From assembly GCF_030503875.2 (NCBI RefSeq), contig NZ_CP129968.2:3622001-3686000 (forward strand): a DNA stretch of 64,000 nucleotides. Reading direction: 5' to 3'. Positions 55,555 through 63,766 of this stretch are shown in pieces. Origin of the DNA: Marivirga arenosa (lineage in GTDB: Bacteria > Bacteroidota > Bacteroidia > Cytophagales > Cyclobacteriaceae). Position numbers and translations under genes: made by a program. The notes under the pieces were generated by a model, which worked only from the letters and a program-made list of their open reading frames with translations, did no database searches and was not told where the DNA came from. Each line of letters begins with the position of its first letter. Position 1 is the first letter of the stretch.

Positions 55555-57375
55555 ATGAAGATTAATACATCGTTTTACCTTTTCATTCTTTCTTTTTTTG
55601 CTTTAAACTTAAGTTCCTATTCTCAAGAAGATATAAGTTGGGCTGAAGCTAAAGAAAAGAAAAGTGCCTCTTTAGATCTTCATTGGTATATTTCCAAGCC
55701 ATTCATTTATCTTAATTCTCATCAAAAACTCGAAGGTTTAGAAGTTGAAATAATTGAATCTTTCAAAACTTATGTAAAAGAGGAATATGAAGTTGATCTT
55801 CAATTAAACTGGAAGGAATCGAAAAGTTTTTATGATATAATTAAAAACACATCCAATACGAATAAACCCAATTCTTTTGGCGTTTCTGCTTTTTCTATTA
55901 CCAATAAGAGAAAGGAGATCGTAAAATTCAGTTCTTCCTACCTTCCTGACGTAGCCGTTTTAGTATCAAGTAAAGGAACTCCAATAGTAAGGACTTTAGA
56001 TGGGATCAATAAGATGATGAAGGAAATGACAGCCGTTACTATCAAAGGGACTACTTATGAACAGCTATTAATTGACATAAAAAGGCAGCTTAATTTAGAT
56101 TTTAATACACTTTATATTAAATCAGATAAAAATATCTTAGACGAAATAAGTAAAGCTGATGATAGATTTGGCTTCATAGACCTTCCAATATATTTAATGC
56201 TAATTAAACAGGGCGAAAGTCTTACCAGGCAAAATTTCTTTACGATTAAAGGTGACGGCTATGGTTTTATAATGCCAAAAAATAGTGATTGGAGCATTAT
56301 TTTTGATGAGTTCATTCAAAACCCCAAAACTACCACACAATTAGCTAGGATAACCTCGAAATATTTGGGGCCTGAGCTTTATAATTTTATTGATGGATTA
56401 TATAATGAAGAAAATATAAGTGCCTCTATACTTACAAAAGAAAAAGAATTACAACTTGAACAATTAAAGACTGCTAATCTTTTAATTCAACAAGAAAAAA
56501 ACAATCAATTCACATACATAGCATTAGCTATATCCTCTTCAATTTTAGTAGCCATAACACTCACTTTATTTTACAGAGAGCAAAAATCATCTAAAGCATT
56601 AAGTAAAAAAAATGAGCAAATCGAAAAACAGCAATTAAGTATAAAAAGTAAAAATGAACAGCTTTCAAATAGAAATCTTCAGCTTACTAATTTAAATGAA
56701 GAGAAAAACAATTTAGTTAAAATACTAGCACATGACTTACGATCACCAATAAATCAAATTACCGGTCTATTAGAAATCTTAAAATTAAGTGAAGAAAACA
56801 TAAGTAATAACGGTAAAATTACAATTAATCAAGCGCAGGATTCAGTTACTCGCATTAGCCAGATGATCAGTAAAATATTAGATTTTGACGCTTTAGAGGG
56901 TAATCGGATGAAAGTAATGTTGGAAGATATAAATGTTAGTGAGTTACTTGATTCAATTGAAAAAGAATTAGAGGTGCTTGCTGATAAAAAAAGTATTAAA
57001 ATTGACTATAAAACTAATGAGGTTATATCAATTAAATCTGACCACCTGTTTTTAACTCAGATATTGGAGAACATTATTGTAAATGCTATAAAATTTTCAA
57101 ATAAAGATACATCAATAGATGTTCTAGCTTTCAAAAAAGATAATGAAATCATCTTTTCCGTTAAAGATCAAGGCCCTGGCTTTACAGATGAAGATAAGTC
57201 CATGCTTTTCAAAAAGTTTCAAAAATTAAGTTCTAAGCCAACTAATGGTGAAAACTCAACAGGTTTAGGCTTATCAATTGTAAAAAAATATGTGGATTTA
57301 TTGGAAGGTGAAGTGTGGGTAGAATCAGAAAAAGGAAAAGGAAGCACATTCTATGTAGCGCTTCCTAATGTTTAA
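55555..57375 (+). CDS. sensor histidine kinase with periplasmic solute-binding (family 3) domain
   Basis: A 606-residue membrane kinase. Signal (1-23, SSYSQ), a periplasmic SBP3-like domain (about 35-275: LEGLEVEIIESFKTYV, FGVSAFSITNKRKEIVKFSS, TIKGTTYEQLL), one membrane helix (about 318-338), a coiled coil (about 345-385), HisKA with His393 (LAHDLRSPINQITGLLEIL), then HATPase with ENIIVNAIKFSN, KDQGPGF and TGLGLSIVKKYVD. It should sense a small molecule in the periplasm. No response regulator gene is adjacent, so the output partner is elsewhere. Confidence 0.94.
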   Translation: MKINTSFYLFILSFFALNLSSYSQEDISWAEAKEKKSASLDLHWYISKPFIYLNSHQKLEGLEVEIIESFKTYVKEEYEVDLQLNWKESKSFYDIIKNTSNTNKPNSFGVSAFSITNKRKEIVKFSSSYLPDVAVLVSSKGTPIVRTLDGINKMMKEMTAVTIKGTTYEQLLIDIKRQLNLDFNTLYIKSDKNILDEISKADDRFGFIDLPIYLMLIKQGESLTRQNFFTIKGDGYGFIMPKNSDWSIIFDEFIQNPKTTTQLARITSKYLGPELYNFIDGLYNEENISASILTKEKELQLEQLKTANLLIQQEKNNQFTYIALAISSSILVAITLTLFYREQKSSKALSKKNEQIEKQQLSIKSKNEQLSNRNLQLTNLNEEKNNLVKILAHDLRSPINQITGLLEILKLSEENISNNGKITINQAQDSVTRISQMISKILDFDALEGNRMKVMLEDINVSELLDSIEKELEVLADKKSIKIDYKTNEVISIKSDHLFLTQILENIIVNAIKFSNKDTSIDVLAFKKDNEIIFSVKDQGPGFTDEDKSMLFKKFQKLSSKPTNGENSTGLGLSIVKKYVDLLEGEVWVESEKGKGSTFYVALPNV

Positions 57376-57382
57376 TAATTTT

Positions 57383-58828
57383 TTATTTCTCAGCTAACTT
57401 CTTTTTCAACTCTTCATTTTCTTTTTGAGTTTCATCAAGTTTAAGCTCATAATCTTTTTGTGTCCTCTGCATTTCTTCCTGAGTTGCAGAAAGCTCCTCC
57501 ATATTCTGACGCATTTCCTCCTCTTGAGCTCTCATCTCTTCAGTTTGTTGCTGTGATTGCTCATAAAGCTCAGTAGTTCGTTGTGTTACTTTTGCTGTAT
57601 TTAATGCCACTGCAATACTTTCGCCTGCCTTCTCTAGGAAGTCTTTTTCATACTCTTTCAATACTCTAAAACTTGCTAATTCAATTACACCTTCAATGGT
57701 TTCATCTCTTTTAACAGGCGTAATAATTATAGATCTTGGATTTGCATCTCCTAAACCTGATTTTATGTTAATATAATCATCAGGTACTTCTGTCAAATAA
57801 ATGCTATCCTTTTCTTGATAAGATTGTCCTACTAAGCCTTCTCCTGGCATTAATTGCTTTTTAATTTTCTTCCTTCTATCGTAAGCGTAAGCTCCCTGAA
57901 GTTCAAGTACAGTTTCTCCTTTTTCATCTTCGGTTACAATAAAGAATCCTCCTTGATTTAGCTTCATATATTTCACTAGGAATTCAATCACCTCATAAGT
58001 TAAATCCTTAAGGTTAGTACCATTATCGCGGATGATATTTGATAACTCTGCAAGCCCTTTATTAGTAAAGCGTTCCTGCTCTTCTCTTAATGAACTTTTC
58101 TTGAGACTATCGCGCATATCAATTAGCGCTGCACTAAGCGGATTATCTTCGTCTACATCAAATTCCTTATCGTAATTATTATTGGCAATTTCTTTTGCAA
58201 ATTCAATATTTACTTTAGTTGCTTTTTCTCTATCTTCACTTTCTATCAACTTTTCAAATAGAACAAAAGACCTTTGCTTACTATTAATTGAATATATTGA
58301 TGCAATTATTACGGCCACCACAACTAAACCTACATGAAATGCGAAGGTTTGTAAATCCATATAATCTAGTTGAGTAAAATAGATAGATTGATAAGCTTCA
58401 TTTCCTTCAATAAACCCTAAATATTGAATATATGCAAAAGATGCATGATGAATCGCTATAAATAAGGTAGCCGGAATAAATACCCTATAATCCTGATAAG
58501 CCATTAAAACTATAATAGCAACAAATGCAGTAAAGTGCATTTCAAAAAGGCCATGCATTTGATAGATGAATTGAGCCATGAATATACCCACTACCAAACT
58601 TCCTATATATTGGTGAGCTCTCTTACCTCTCAATATAAATTTAACACCGAAATACAATATTAAACTCAAAGAGCCAACTCCTAAACCGACCAACCATGTA
58701 TCATAAAAGAAGGCTAAAAATATACCAAATATGTAATAACCTAATAATGTCCTTTCTATTAACCTATCCGCTCTGCAATTGATTTCATTCATAAAGGGTT
58801 TAAAGCGGTCTACAGAAATTTTGCTCAT
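57383..58828 (-). CDS. membrane GAF sensor with histidine-rich transmembrane domain and C-terminal coiled coil
   Basis: A 481-residue protein. The N-terminal ~180 residues hold about six helices with conserved-type His at 72, 92, 98, 127, 128 and 165 (IYQMHGLFEMHFTAF, FIAIHHASFAY, FAFHVGL), like the His-rich sensor domains of some chemotaxis receptors. Residues about 260-410 form a GAF domain (GEGLVGQSYQEKDSIYL, VIELASF). The end is a long coiled coil (EEMRAQEEEMRQNMEELSA). There is no kinase, cyclase or methyl-accepting domain, so the output is by protein contact. It overlaps the thioredoxin-like gene in ATGA. Confidence 0.85.
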   Translation of the reverse strand: MSKISVDRFKPFMNEINCRADRLIERTLLGYYIFGIFLAFFYDTWLVGLGVGSLSLILYFGVKFILRGKRAHQYIGSLVVGIFMAQFIYQMHGLFEMHFTAFVAIIVLMAYQDYRVFIPATLFIAIHHASFAYIQYLGFIEGNEAYQSIYFTQLDYMDLQTFAFHVGLVVVAVIIASIYSINSKQRSFVLFEKLIESEDREKATKVNIEFAKEIANNNYDKEFDVDEDNPLSAALIDMRDSLKKSSLREEQERFTNKGLAELSNIIRDNGTNLKDLTYEVIEFLVKYMKLNQGGFFIVTEDEKGETVLELQGAYAYDRRKKIKKQLMPGEGLVGQSYQEKDSIYLTEVPDDYINIKSGLGDANPRSIIITPVKRDETIEGVIELASFRVLKEYEKDFLEKAGESIAVALNTAKVTQRTTELYEQSQQQTEEMRAQEEEMRQNMEELSATQEEMQRTQKDYELKLDETQKENEELKKKLAEK

Positions 58829-59478
58829 TTTTCTAAAAAATTAAAAAACTTATCAATTCTAGTTAAATCATTACCATTAGCTGGTAATTCACATCCATAC
58901 GCTATAGTTGCTAACTCTGGAAATACGGGTGCTTCTTTTCCAGTGGTCATAGCCTGTAATGCTATGGAAGCAAACTTCGTATTTTGGGTTGTACAAAATC
59001 TTGCTTTATTGTAATTACCACTGAAATATATAACATTATTTTTAATTAAAACTGCTTGCGGAGTACTATAAATACCCAACTGATTTGCAATCTCGCCTGA
59101 GGTATCCAAATGTAATCGAATACCTAAATCATATTTTTCTCTGAATTCTTTAATTTCTTTAGGTGATTTATCAATGGATTCTAGAACCGCAATGAATTTC
59201 ACCTTATCGCTATATTGTATTGTCAGATCCTTAAATTCTTTAATATTAAATCTGGAACAAGGGCAATCATAGTTGTAGAAGTGGACAAATACATCCTCTT
59301 CATTTTGAACTCCTAAGGCCTTTAATACTGAAGCTGAAACAGAATCTCCTGACTCTATTTCTATTAGGTTTTCTGGTTTTGGAGTAGGCTTAGAAAATTT
59401 CCATTCCTGATTCCAAAATATAAACCCGATTGTAGTTAGAATCGATAATATAAATATTATCGCAATTGTAATTCTCAT
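58825..59478 (-). CDS. membrane-anchored thioredoxin-like protein with Cys-Pro-Cys motif
   Basis: A 217-residue protein starting at the ATG at 59478 with an AGGGGAG ribosome-binding sequence 5 bases upstream; a TTG at 59502 is less likely. An N-terminal anchor (about 3-20) precedes a thioredoxin fold: VFVHFYNYDCPCSRFN has Cys-Pro-Cys in place of CxxC, and YSTPQAVLI is the cis-Pro loop. Two extra Cys occur in ARFCTTQ and AYGCELP. It could handle redox or copper in the periplasm, but no function is proven. It is translationally coupled to the GAF sensor gene downstream. Confidence 0.8.
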   Translation of the reverse strand: MRITIAIIFILSILTTIGFIFWNQEWKFSKPTPKPENLIEIESGDSVSASVLKALGVQNEEDVFVHFYNYDCPCSRFNIKEFKDLTIQYSDKVKFIAVLESIDKSPKEIKEFREKYDLGIRLHLDTSGEIANQLGIYSTPQAVLIKNNVIYFSGNYNKARFCTTQNTKFASIALQAMTTGKEAPVFPELATIAYGCELPANGNDLTRIDKFFNFLEK

Positions 59479-59597
59479 AAATTCTCCCCTATATATCAGC
59501 AAGTTAGAAATATTAATAGGTTTTAAAAGTAGATACGAAATATAATCTACAAATAGATTTAATTTACGGATGTATATAAGGAAAATGAGGACAAAAA

Positions 59598-59623
59598 AAA
59601 GAAGTAGTAAAATCTACTTCTTT
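59598..59623 (-). terminator. terminator after the hpf gene
   Basis: AAAGAAGTAG (59598-59607) pairs with CTACTTCTTT (59614-59623); reading leftward it continues into a T run. It lies about 10 bases past the hpf stop. Confidence 0.82.
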
Positions 59624-59630
59624 AAATTAG

Positions 59631-59951
59631 TTATTTATCAGGTCTATTTTGATGACGATCTTTTACCTTCTCTTTTATTCTGCTGAGATTACTCTTTGCA
59701 GTATCGTAGCAATCTTGTGCTGCTGTAACAAAACTATCTCCCTTTCCAGTTACAAAAAGATCGTTTCCTGGCAAAAAGAACTTTGCCTCAACTGTTTTTT
59801 CTCGATCATCATTTTGAGCGTTTGATTTTAAGTAAAGATCAATTCCCACGATTTGGTCATTATACTTACTTAGTTTGTTAAACATGTCTCTAACATGATC
59901 ATTCAGTTCCTGACTAATATTAAAATCTACTGGTTCTAGCGTAATATCCAT
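59631..59951 (-). CDS. hpf: ribosome hibernation-promoting factor, short form (HPF/YfiA family)
   Basis: A 106-residue protein with the beta-alpha-beta-beta-beta-alpha fold of the HPF/RaiA family: LEPVDFNISQELNDHVRDMF, KTVEAKFFLPGNDLFVTGKGDSFVTAAQDCYDTA and a basic tail (SRIKEKVKDRHQNRPDK). It binds the ribosome A/P sites in stationary phase. The length is the short form, lacking the C-terminal dimerising domain of long HPF. Its ATG overlaps the stop of the HepT-like gene (TAATG), so the two are made together. Confidence 0.93.
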   Translation of the reverse strand: MDITLEPVDFNISQELNDHVRDMFNKLSKYNDQIVGIDLYLKSNAQNDDREKTVEAKFFLPGNDLFVTGKGDSFVTAAQDCYDTAKSNLSRIKEKVKDRHQNRPDK

Positions 59952-60301
59952 TATGATAAGTTGTTTTGGTATAAATCTGATTGTTCAATAGTTTCAGCTA
60001 CATTCCTTAAATCCGCCAAAACATTAAAAACTTGTTGATGAGCGGTTTCAGCCTCTTGATTATATCGAGCATTTCTGAATGCCACTAAAGGCTCAATATT
60101 AATTTCTGCTGGCAGTTTTTGATTTTCCGATAACTCTCTCGCGGCCTGACCAATTTCCTGAAGATATTCATAAACTGTTTCTTTTACAGTTTCGTTTTTA
60201 CGGAAATCTTCATAAGTCATGCCATCTGTTTGAGCATTAATTTGAGCTATATTATCTACTATCCTATTTAAATGTTGTACGGTTTCTTGTAATTGCATCA
60301 T
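59951..60301 (-). CDS. HepT/DUF86-like protein lacking the catalytic histidine
   Basis: A 116-residue helical protein. The layout YEDFRKNETVKETVYEYLQE then IGQAARELSE (about 50-59) and AFRNARYN (about 74-81) follows the DUF86/HepT pattern of F...AV...L..IGEAA...LRN...H. The RNase/AMPylation motif R-x4-6-H becomes Arg76-Asn-Ala-Arg-Tyr-Asn81, so the His is replaced by Asn and there is no Tyr after it. No MntA nucleotidyltransferase gene is adjacent. It is coupled to hpf. A toxin role is unlikely; a protein-binding role in ribosome or nucleotide control is possible. Family call is by eye. Confidence 0.6.
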   Translation of the reverse strand: MMQLQETVQHLNRIVDNIAQINAQTDGMTYEDFRKNETVKETVYEYLQEIGQAARELSENQKLPAEINIEPLVAFRNARYNQEAETAHQQVFNVLADLRNVAETIEQSDLYQNNLS

Positions 60302-60393
60302 ACTATAGAAAGCGTTTAAATCAGGATTTTGTTACGATTAATTCAGATTTACGGTAAGATAAGTAATTAAAAAAGCGCCTAATAATCTAGTAA

Positions 60394-60894
60394 TTAATCC
60401 TTTGCTACTTCTTTTCTTTTTAAGTTCTCACAATTTTCAATAGTGCAATCTCCATAAAAAACTAAAGAATGATTTTTGATATCTGAACTTAGTGATTTCC
60501 CTATTCTCTTTTTAATTTCCTCTATGCTAGGGTCTAAAAACTCCTTTATTTTTAAGCAGTTGTTGCAAACTAAATGGTCGTGGTGCTCATAAGTTAATGC
60601 CGGCTCATATAGTGCATTCTTATCTTTAAAATTATGTTTTACCACTAAACCGCATTCCACTAATAAGTCTATAGAATTATAAACTGTAGCTCTTGAAATC
60701 GTATATTCCTTATTTCTCATTCTTAGGAATAAAGTCTCAACATCTATATGTTCATCCTGAGGGAGATAATATATTTCTTCTAATACAGAATAGCGTTCTG
60801 AAGTTTTTCTTAAATTCTGATCATTCAGATACTCATCTAATATGTTTTTTGCGCGCTGCAAAATTTCCTTCATCACTGGTTTAGAGATCGACAT
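60394..60894 (-). CDS. fur: Fur family metal-responsive regulator
   Basis: A 166-residue repressor from the ATG at 60894; the frame extends 31 codons upstream to an ATG at 60987, but the family start lies near MSISKPVMKEIL. The winged helix (TISRATVYNSIDLLVECGLV, about 65-85) precedes metal ligands HHDHLVCNNCLKIKEF (His-His-Asp-His, Cys-x2-Cys) and GDCTIENC (Cys-x4-Cys). Fur, PerR or Zur cannot be separated by motifs here; the HHDH pattern suits Fur/PerR. It is divergent from the cbb3 maturation operon. Confidence 0.9.
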   Translation of the reverse strand: MSISKPVMKEILQRAKNILDEYLNDQNLRKTSERYSVLEEIYYLPQDEHIDVETLFLRMRNKEYTISRATVYNSIDLLVECGLVVKHNFKDKNALYEPALTYEHHDHLVCNNCLKIKEFLDPSIEEIKKRIGKSLSSDIKNHSLVFYGDCTIENCENLKRKEVAKD

Positions 60895-61078
60895 TATTAG
60901 CTTATTTTCTTTTTCAACCACTAAAGTTAAGTTTTGATTATGAAGTACAAAATAGCATAGGATTAATTTATTGAAGTTTAAAGCCATTCTAAACTAAATT
61001 TTTTAGTTACTTCCGTCTCCTTTACATATGTTATTATTTTTTTGTAGATTGAAGTGTGTGATAAATCTCAAGCCAAAC

Positions 61079-61094
61079 CATGATAAATGTCATG
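61079..61094. promoter_or_regulatory. CRP/FNR-type operator candidate CATGATAAATGTCATG upstream of ccoI
   Basis: The arms CATGA and TCATG are exact inverted repeats around 6 bases; the TGA-N6-TCA core fits CRP/FNR boxes. Its centre (61086.5) is about 43 bases upstream of the predicted start site from the TAGTTTTG element, the usual class II activator position. Low-oxygen activation of the cbb3 operon would fit. Confidence 0.5.
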
Positions 61095-61115
61095 TTTTTA
61101 GAACTAGACTGCTGC

Positions 61116-61123
61116 TAGTTTTG
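61116..61123 (+). promoter_or_regulatory. predicted -7 element TAGTTTTG for the cco operon
   Basis: TAGTTTTG is an exact TAnnTTTG, 22 bases before the ccoI ATG. The -33 region lacks TTG, consistent with a promoter that needs an activator. Confidence 0.55.
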
Positions 61124-61145
61124 AATCTAGAAAATTTAGCTATTA

Positions 61146-63569
61146 ATGAGTTTAGAAACAGCACAGAATAAAGCCTTAAAATGTACCCATTGCGGAGAGC
61201 CTTGTGTGGATGAATTAATCCAAAGCCAGGGAGAAAACTTTTGCTGCGAAGGTTGTAAGATGGTTTATGAAATCTTGCTGGAAAATGACTTAGATAACTT
61301 TTACTGTGTAGCAGATTCACCAGGAGTTAATAAAAAGAAAAATAATAGTTTCGAATATTTAAAAGAAGAAAGCTTTGCGAACAGCCTGCTCGATTTTAAA
61401 AATGATGAAATAAGTAAAGTTCGATTCTTTATTCCAGCAATTCATTGCAGTGCTTGTATTTGGTTACTTGAGAAATTATACAAATTGAATTCTGGCATTG
61501 TAAGCAGCAGGGTGGATTTCAATAAAAAGACGGTTATCATCTCTTTTAAGCATAATAATCTTTCACTGTATGAACTAGTAAAATTATTAGATTCCATTGC
61601 TTACACACCTGATATTCAACTTGAAAATAAAAAAACTAATCCCTCTCCTTATAGAAGAATTTGGCTTCAGATTGGCATAGCAGGTTTTGTTTTCGGTAAT
61701 AGCATGCTTTTCAGCTTACCAGAATATTTTGGACTTGATATCCTGAATGAAGATTTACTAACCAAAATATTCCCTTATTTAAATGCTTTATTAGCTATTC
61801 CAGTACTAGTTTTTTCAGCCCAAGATTATTTTAAATCTGCTTGGGGTGTCATCAGGCAAAGACAAATCAATATGGATGTTCCCATCAGTATCGGGATCAT
61901 CACTTTATTTATTTATAGCTATTACATTATATTTATTCAATCCGGTTTAGGCTATTTAGATTCCTTATCTGGCCTGATATTCTTTTTATTACTAGGGAAA
62001 TATTACCAACAGAAAACTTTTGATCACCTTCGATTCGATAGAGACATTAAATCATTCTTTCCTCTTTCAGTAAGTAGAATAAAAGGAAGGTTAGAAGAAC
62101 AAGTGTTATTAAATAATATTCTTCCATCTGATATTTTAAAAATCAGAAACGAAGAAATTATTCCAGCAGATAGCTTATTAATTTCAGATTCTGCATCAAT
62201 AGACTACAGTTTTGTAACTGGCGAATCTTTACCGGAAATCAAGCAAAAAGAAGAGCTAATTTATGCAGGTGGCCGTTTAAAAGGATCTGCAATCTTAGTT
62301 CAGGTAAAAAAGAGACCTTCTCAAAGCTACTTAAATCAGTTATGGGATGATGAATCCATTCAAAGTGGTGCGAAAGCAGCCGTACAAAGTACTGCAGATA
62401 AAATTAGTAAATATTTCACTGGAGTTGTTTTATCAATTGCTTTTATCGCCTTCTTAAGCTGGTTATTCATAGGGTCGTTTGAAAATGCCATCACCGCATT
62501 TACTACTGTCCTGATAGTGGCTTGTCCGTGTGCCTTAGCACTAGCTACACCTGTTACACTTGGTTTTGCAATGAGAATACTGGCTAAAACTGGATTCTTT
62601 GTAAAAAACACCCAAGCCGTAGAAAACTTATCAAAAATTGACACAATAGTATTTGATAAAACGGGCACATTAACTTATTCAGATAAAGCAGAAGTAGTAT
62701 TTGAAGGAAATATGCCAGAGCATAAAGTTTTAGCAGCTGTAAAAACCTTATTTAACCAATCAAAGCATCCATTAAGCAGAATTATTTACAATTGGCTTCC
62801 ATCCTATCCCGTTCAAAATATTGAGGATTATAAAGAAATCAGTGGCCAAGGCATTTCTGCAAAAGTTAATGGCCAAATCATTAAATTAGGTAAAAAGGAA
62901 TTTGTTGATCACCAATTAAAAAGTGATAATAATACTGTAAATAGAACGCAAGTCTATATTAATGTAGATGGTTTAACTTATGGCTGCTTTAATGTTAAGC
63001 ACGTTTTTAGAGAAAACATAGGTGATTTATTCAATAGTCTCACTCCTGAATACGAATTAAGTCTGCTTTCTGGTGACATTTCTACCGAAAAAGACTACTT
63101 AAAGAAGTGGATAAAGGAGGAAAACCTTTATTTTGAACAGCTTCCTGGTGATAAAAAGGAATTCATACTAAAATCTCAAGCTGCAAATCAAAAGGTATTA
63201 ATGGCAGGAGATGGATTAAATGATTCTGCTGCATTAAAGAGCAGTGATTTTGGATTAGCCATTACTGAATCAACCAGTCAATTTAGTCCTGCTTGTGATG
63301 GAATTTTATTAGGAAATAAAATTCAACAGTTGCCAAAAATCATGAAATTCTCAAAATCTGCTTTCAAATTAGTGATTGCTGGTTTTATAGTATCATTCCT
63401 TTACAACATTATCGGTTTAAGCTTGGCAGTTCAAGCCTTATTATCCCCTGTTATTGCTGCTGTCTTAATGCCTATTAGCTCCTTTTCTGTAGTGCTTTTA
63501 GCTACTGTAGGCACAAGGTATTATGCTAAAAAATACTTCTTCAACCCTCAAAATAAGAATGAGATATGA
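61146..63569 (+). CDS. ccoI: CcoI/FixI-type copper P1B-ATPase for cbb3 oxidase assembly
   Basis: An 807-residue P-type ATPase. An N-terminal Cys domain (CTHCGEPC...FCCEGCKMVYEIL, about 13-45) is typical of FixI/CcoI. An HMA domain has AIHCSACIWLLEKL (Cys-x2-Cys). Eight membrane helices include the ion motif VACPCALALATPVTLG (about 458-473). DKTGTLT (about 503), SKHPLS (about 539) and AGDGLNDSAAL (about 685) are the catalytic motifs. It exports Cu(I) for cbb3 oxidase. It overlaps ccoS in ATGA. Predicted Cys-Pro-Cys ligands make copper the metal. Confidence 0.95.
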   Translation: MSLETAQNKALKCTHCGEPCVDELIQSQGENFCCEGCKMVYEILLENDLDNFYCVADSPGVNKKKNNSFEYLKEESFANSLLDFKNDEISKVRFFIPAIHCSACIWLLEKLYKLNSGIVSSRVDFNKKTVIISFKHNNLSLYELVKLLDSIAYTPDIQLENKKTNPSPYRRIWLQIGIAGFVFGNSMLFSLPEYFGLDILNEDLLTKIFPYLNALLAIPVLVFSAQDYFKSAWGVIRQRQINMDVPISIGIITLFIYSYYIIFIQSGLGYLDSLSGLIFFLLLGKYYQQKTFDHLRFDRDIKSFFPLSVSRIKGRLEEQVLLNNILPSDILKIRNEEIIPADSLLISDSASIDYSFVTGESLPEIKQKEELIYAGGRLKGSAILVQVKKRPSQSYLNQLWDDESIQSGAKAAVQSTADKISKYFTGVVLSIAFIAFLSWLFIGSFENAITAFTTVLIVACPCALALATPVTLGFAMRILAKTGFFVKNTQAVENLSKIDTIVFDKTGTLTYSDKAEVVFEGNMPEHKVLAAVKTLFNQSKHPLSRIIYNWLPSYPVQNIEDYKEISGQGISAKVNGQIIKLGKKEFVDHQLKSDNNTVNRTQVYINVDGLTYGCFNVKHVFRENIGDLFNSLTPEYELSLLSGDISTEKDYLKKWIKEENLYFEQLPGDKKEFILKSQAANQKVLMAGDGLNDSAALKSSDFGLAITESTSQFSPACDGILLGNKIQQLPKIMKFSKSAFKLVIAGFIVSFLYNIIGLSLAVQALLSPVIAAVLMPISSFSVVLLATVGTRYYAKKYFFNPQNKNEI

Positions 63570-63766
63570 GTGTAATGATCATCCTAATTATAGTGAGTTT
63601 GTTCGTTGCCAGTGGATTTCTGGCGGCATTCATCTGGGCTGTAAAATCAGGCCAGTTCGATGATGCCTCCACTCCATCTTATCGCATGCTGTGGGATGAT
63701 GCAACCACTCAAAAGAAAATAAATAAACAATCGTCTAATCATAAACAAAAATCAAATGGGAATTGA
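63566..63766 (+). CDS. ccoS: cbb3-type cytochrome oxidase assembly protein CcoS
   Basis: A 66-residue single-helix membrane protein: MIILIIVSLFVASGFLAAFIW followed by the signature GQFDDASTPSYRMLWDD. CcoS is needed to insert heme and copper into CcoN. The length is normal. It overlaps ccoI at its 5' end (ATGA) and the ccoN start at its 3' end, so the three are coupled. Confidence 0.95.
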   Translation: MSVMIILIIVSLFVASGFLAAFIWAVKSGQFDDASTPSYRMLWDDATTQKKINKQSSNHKQKSNGN

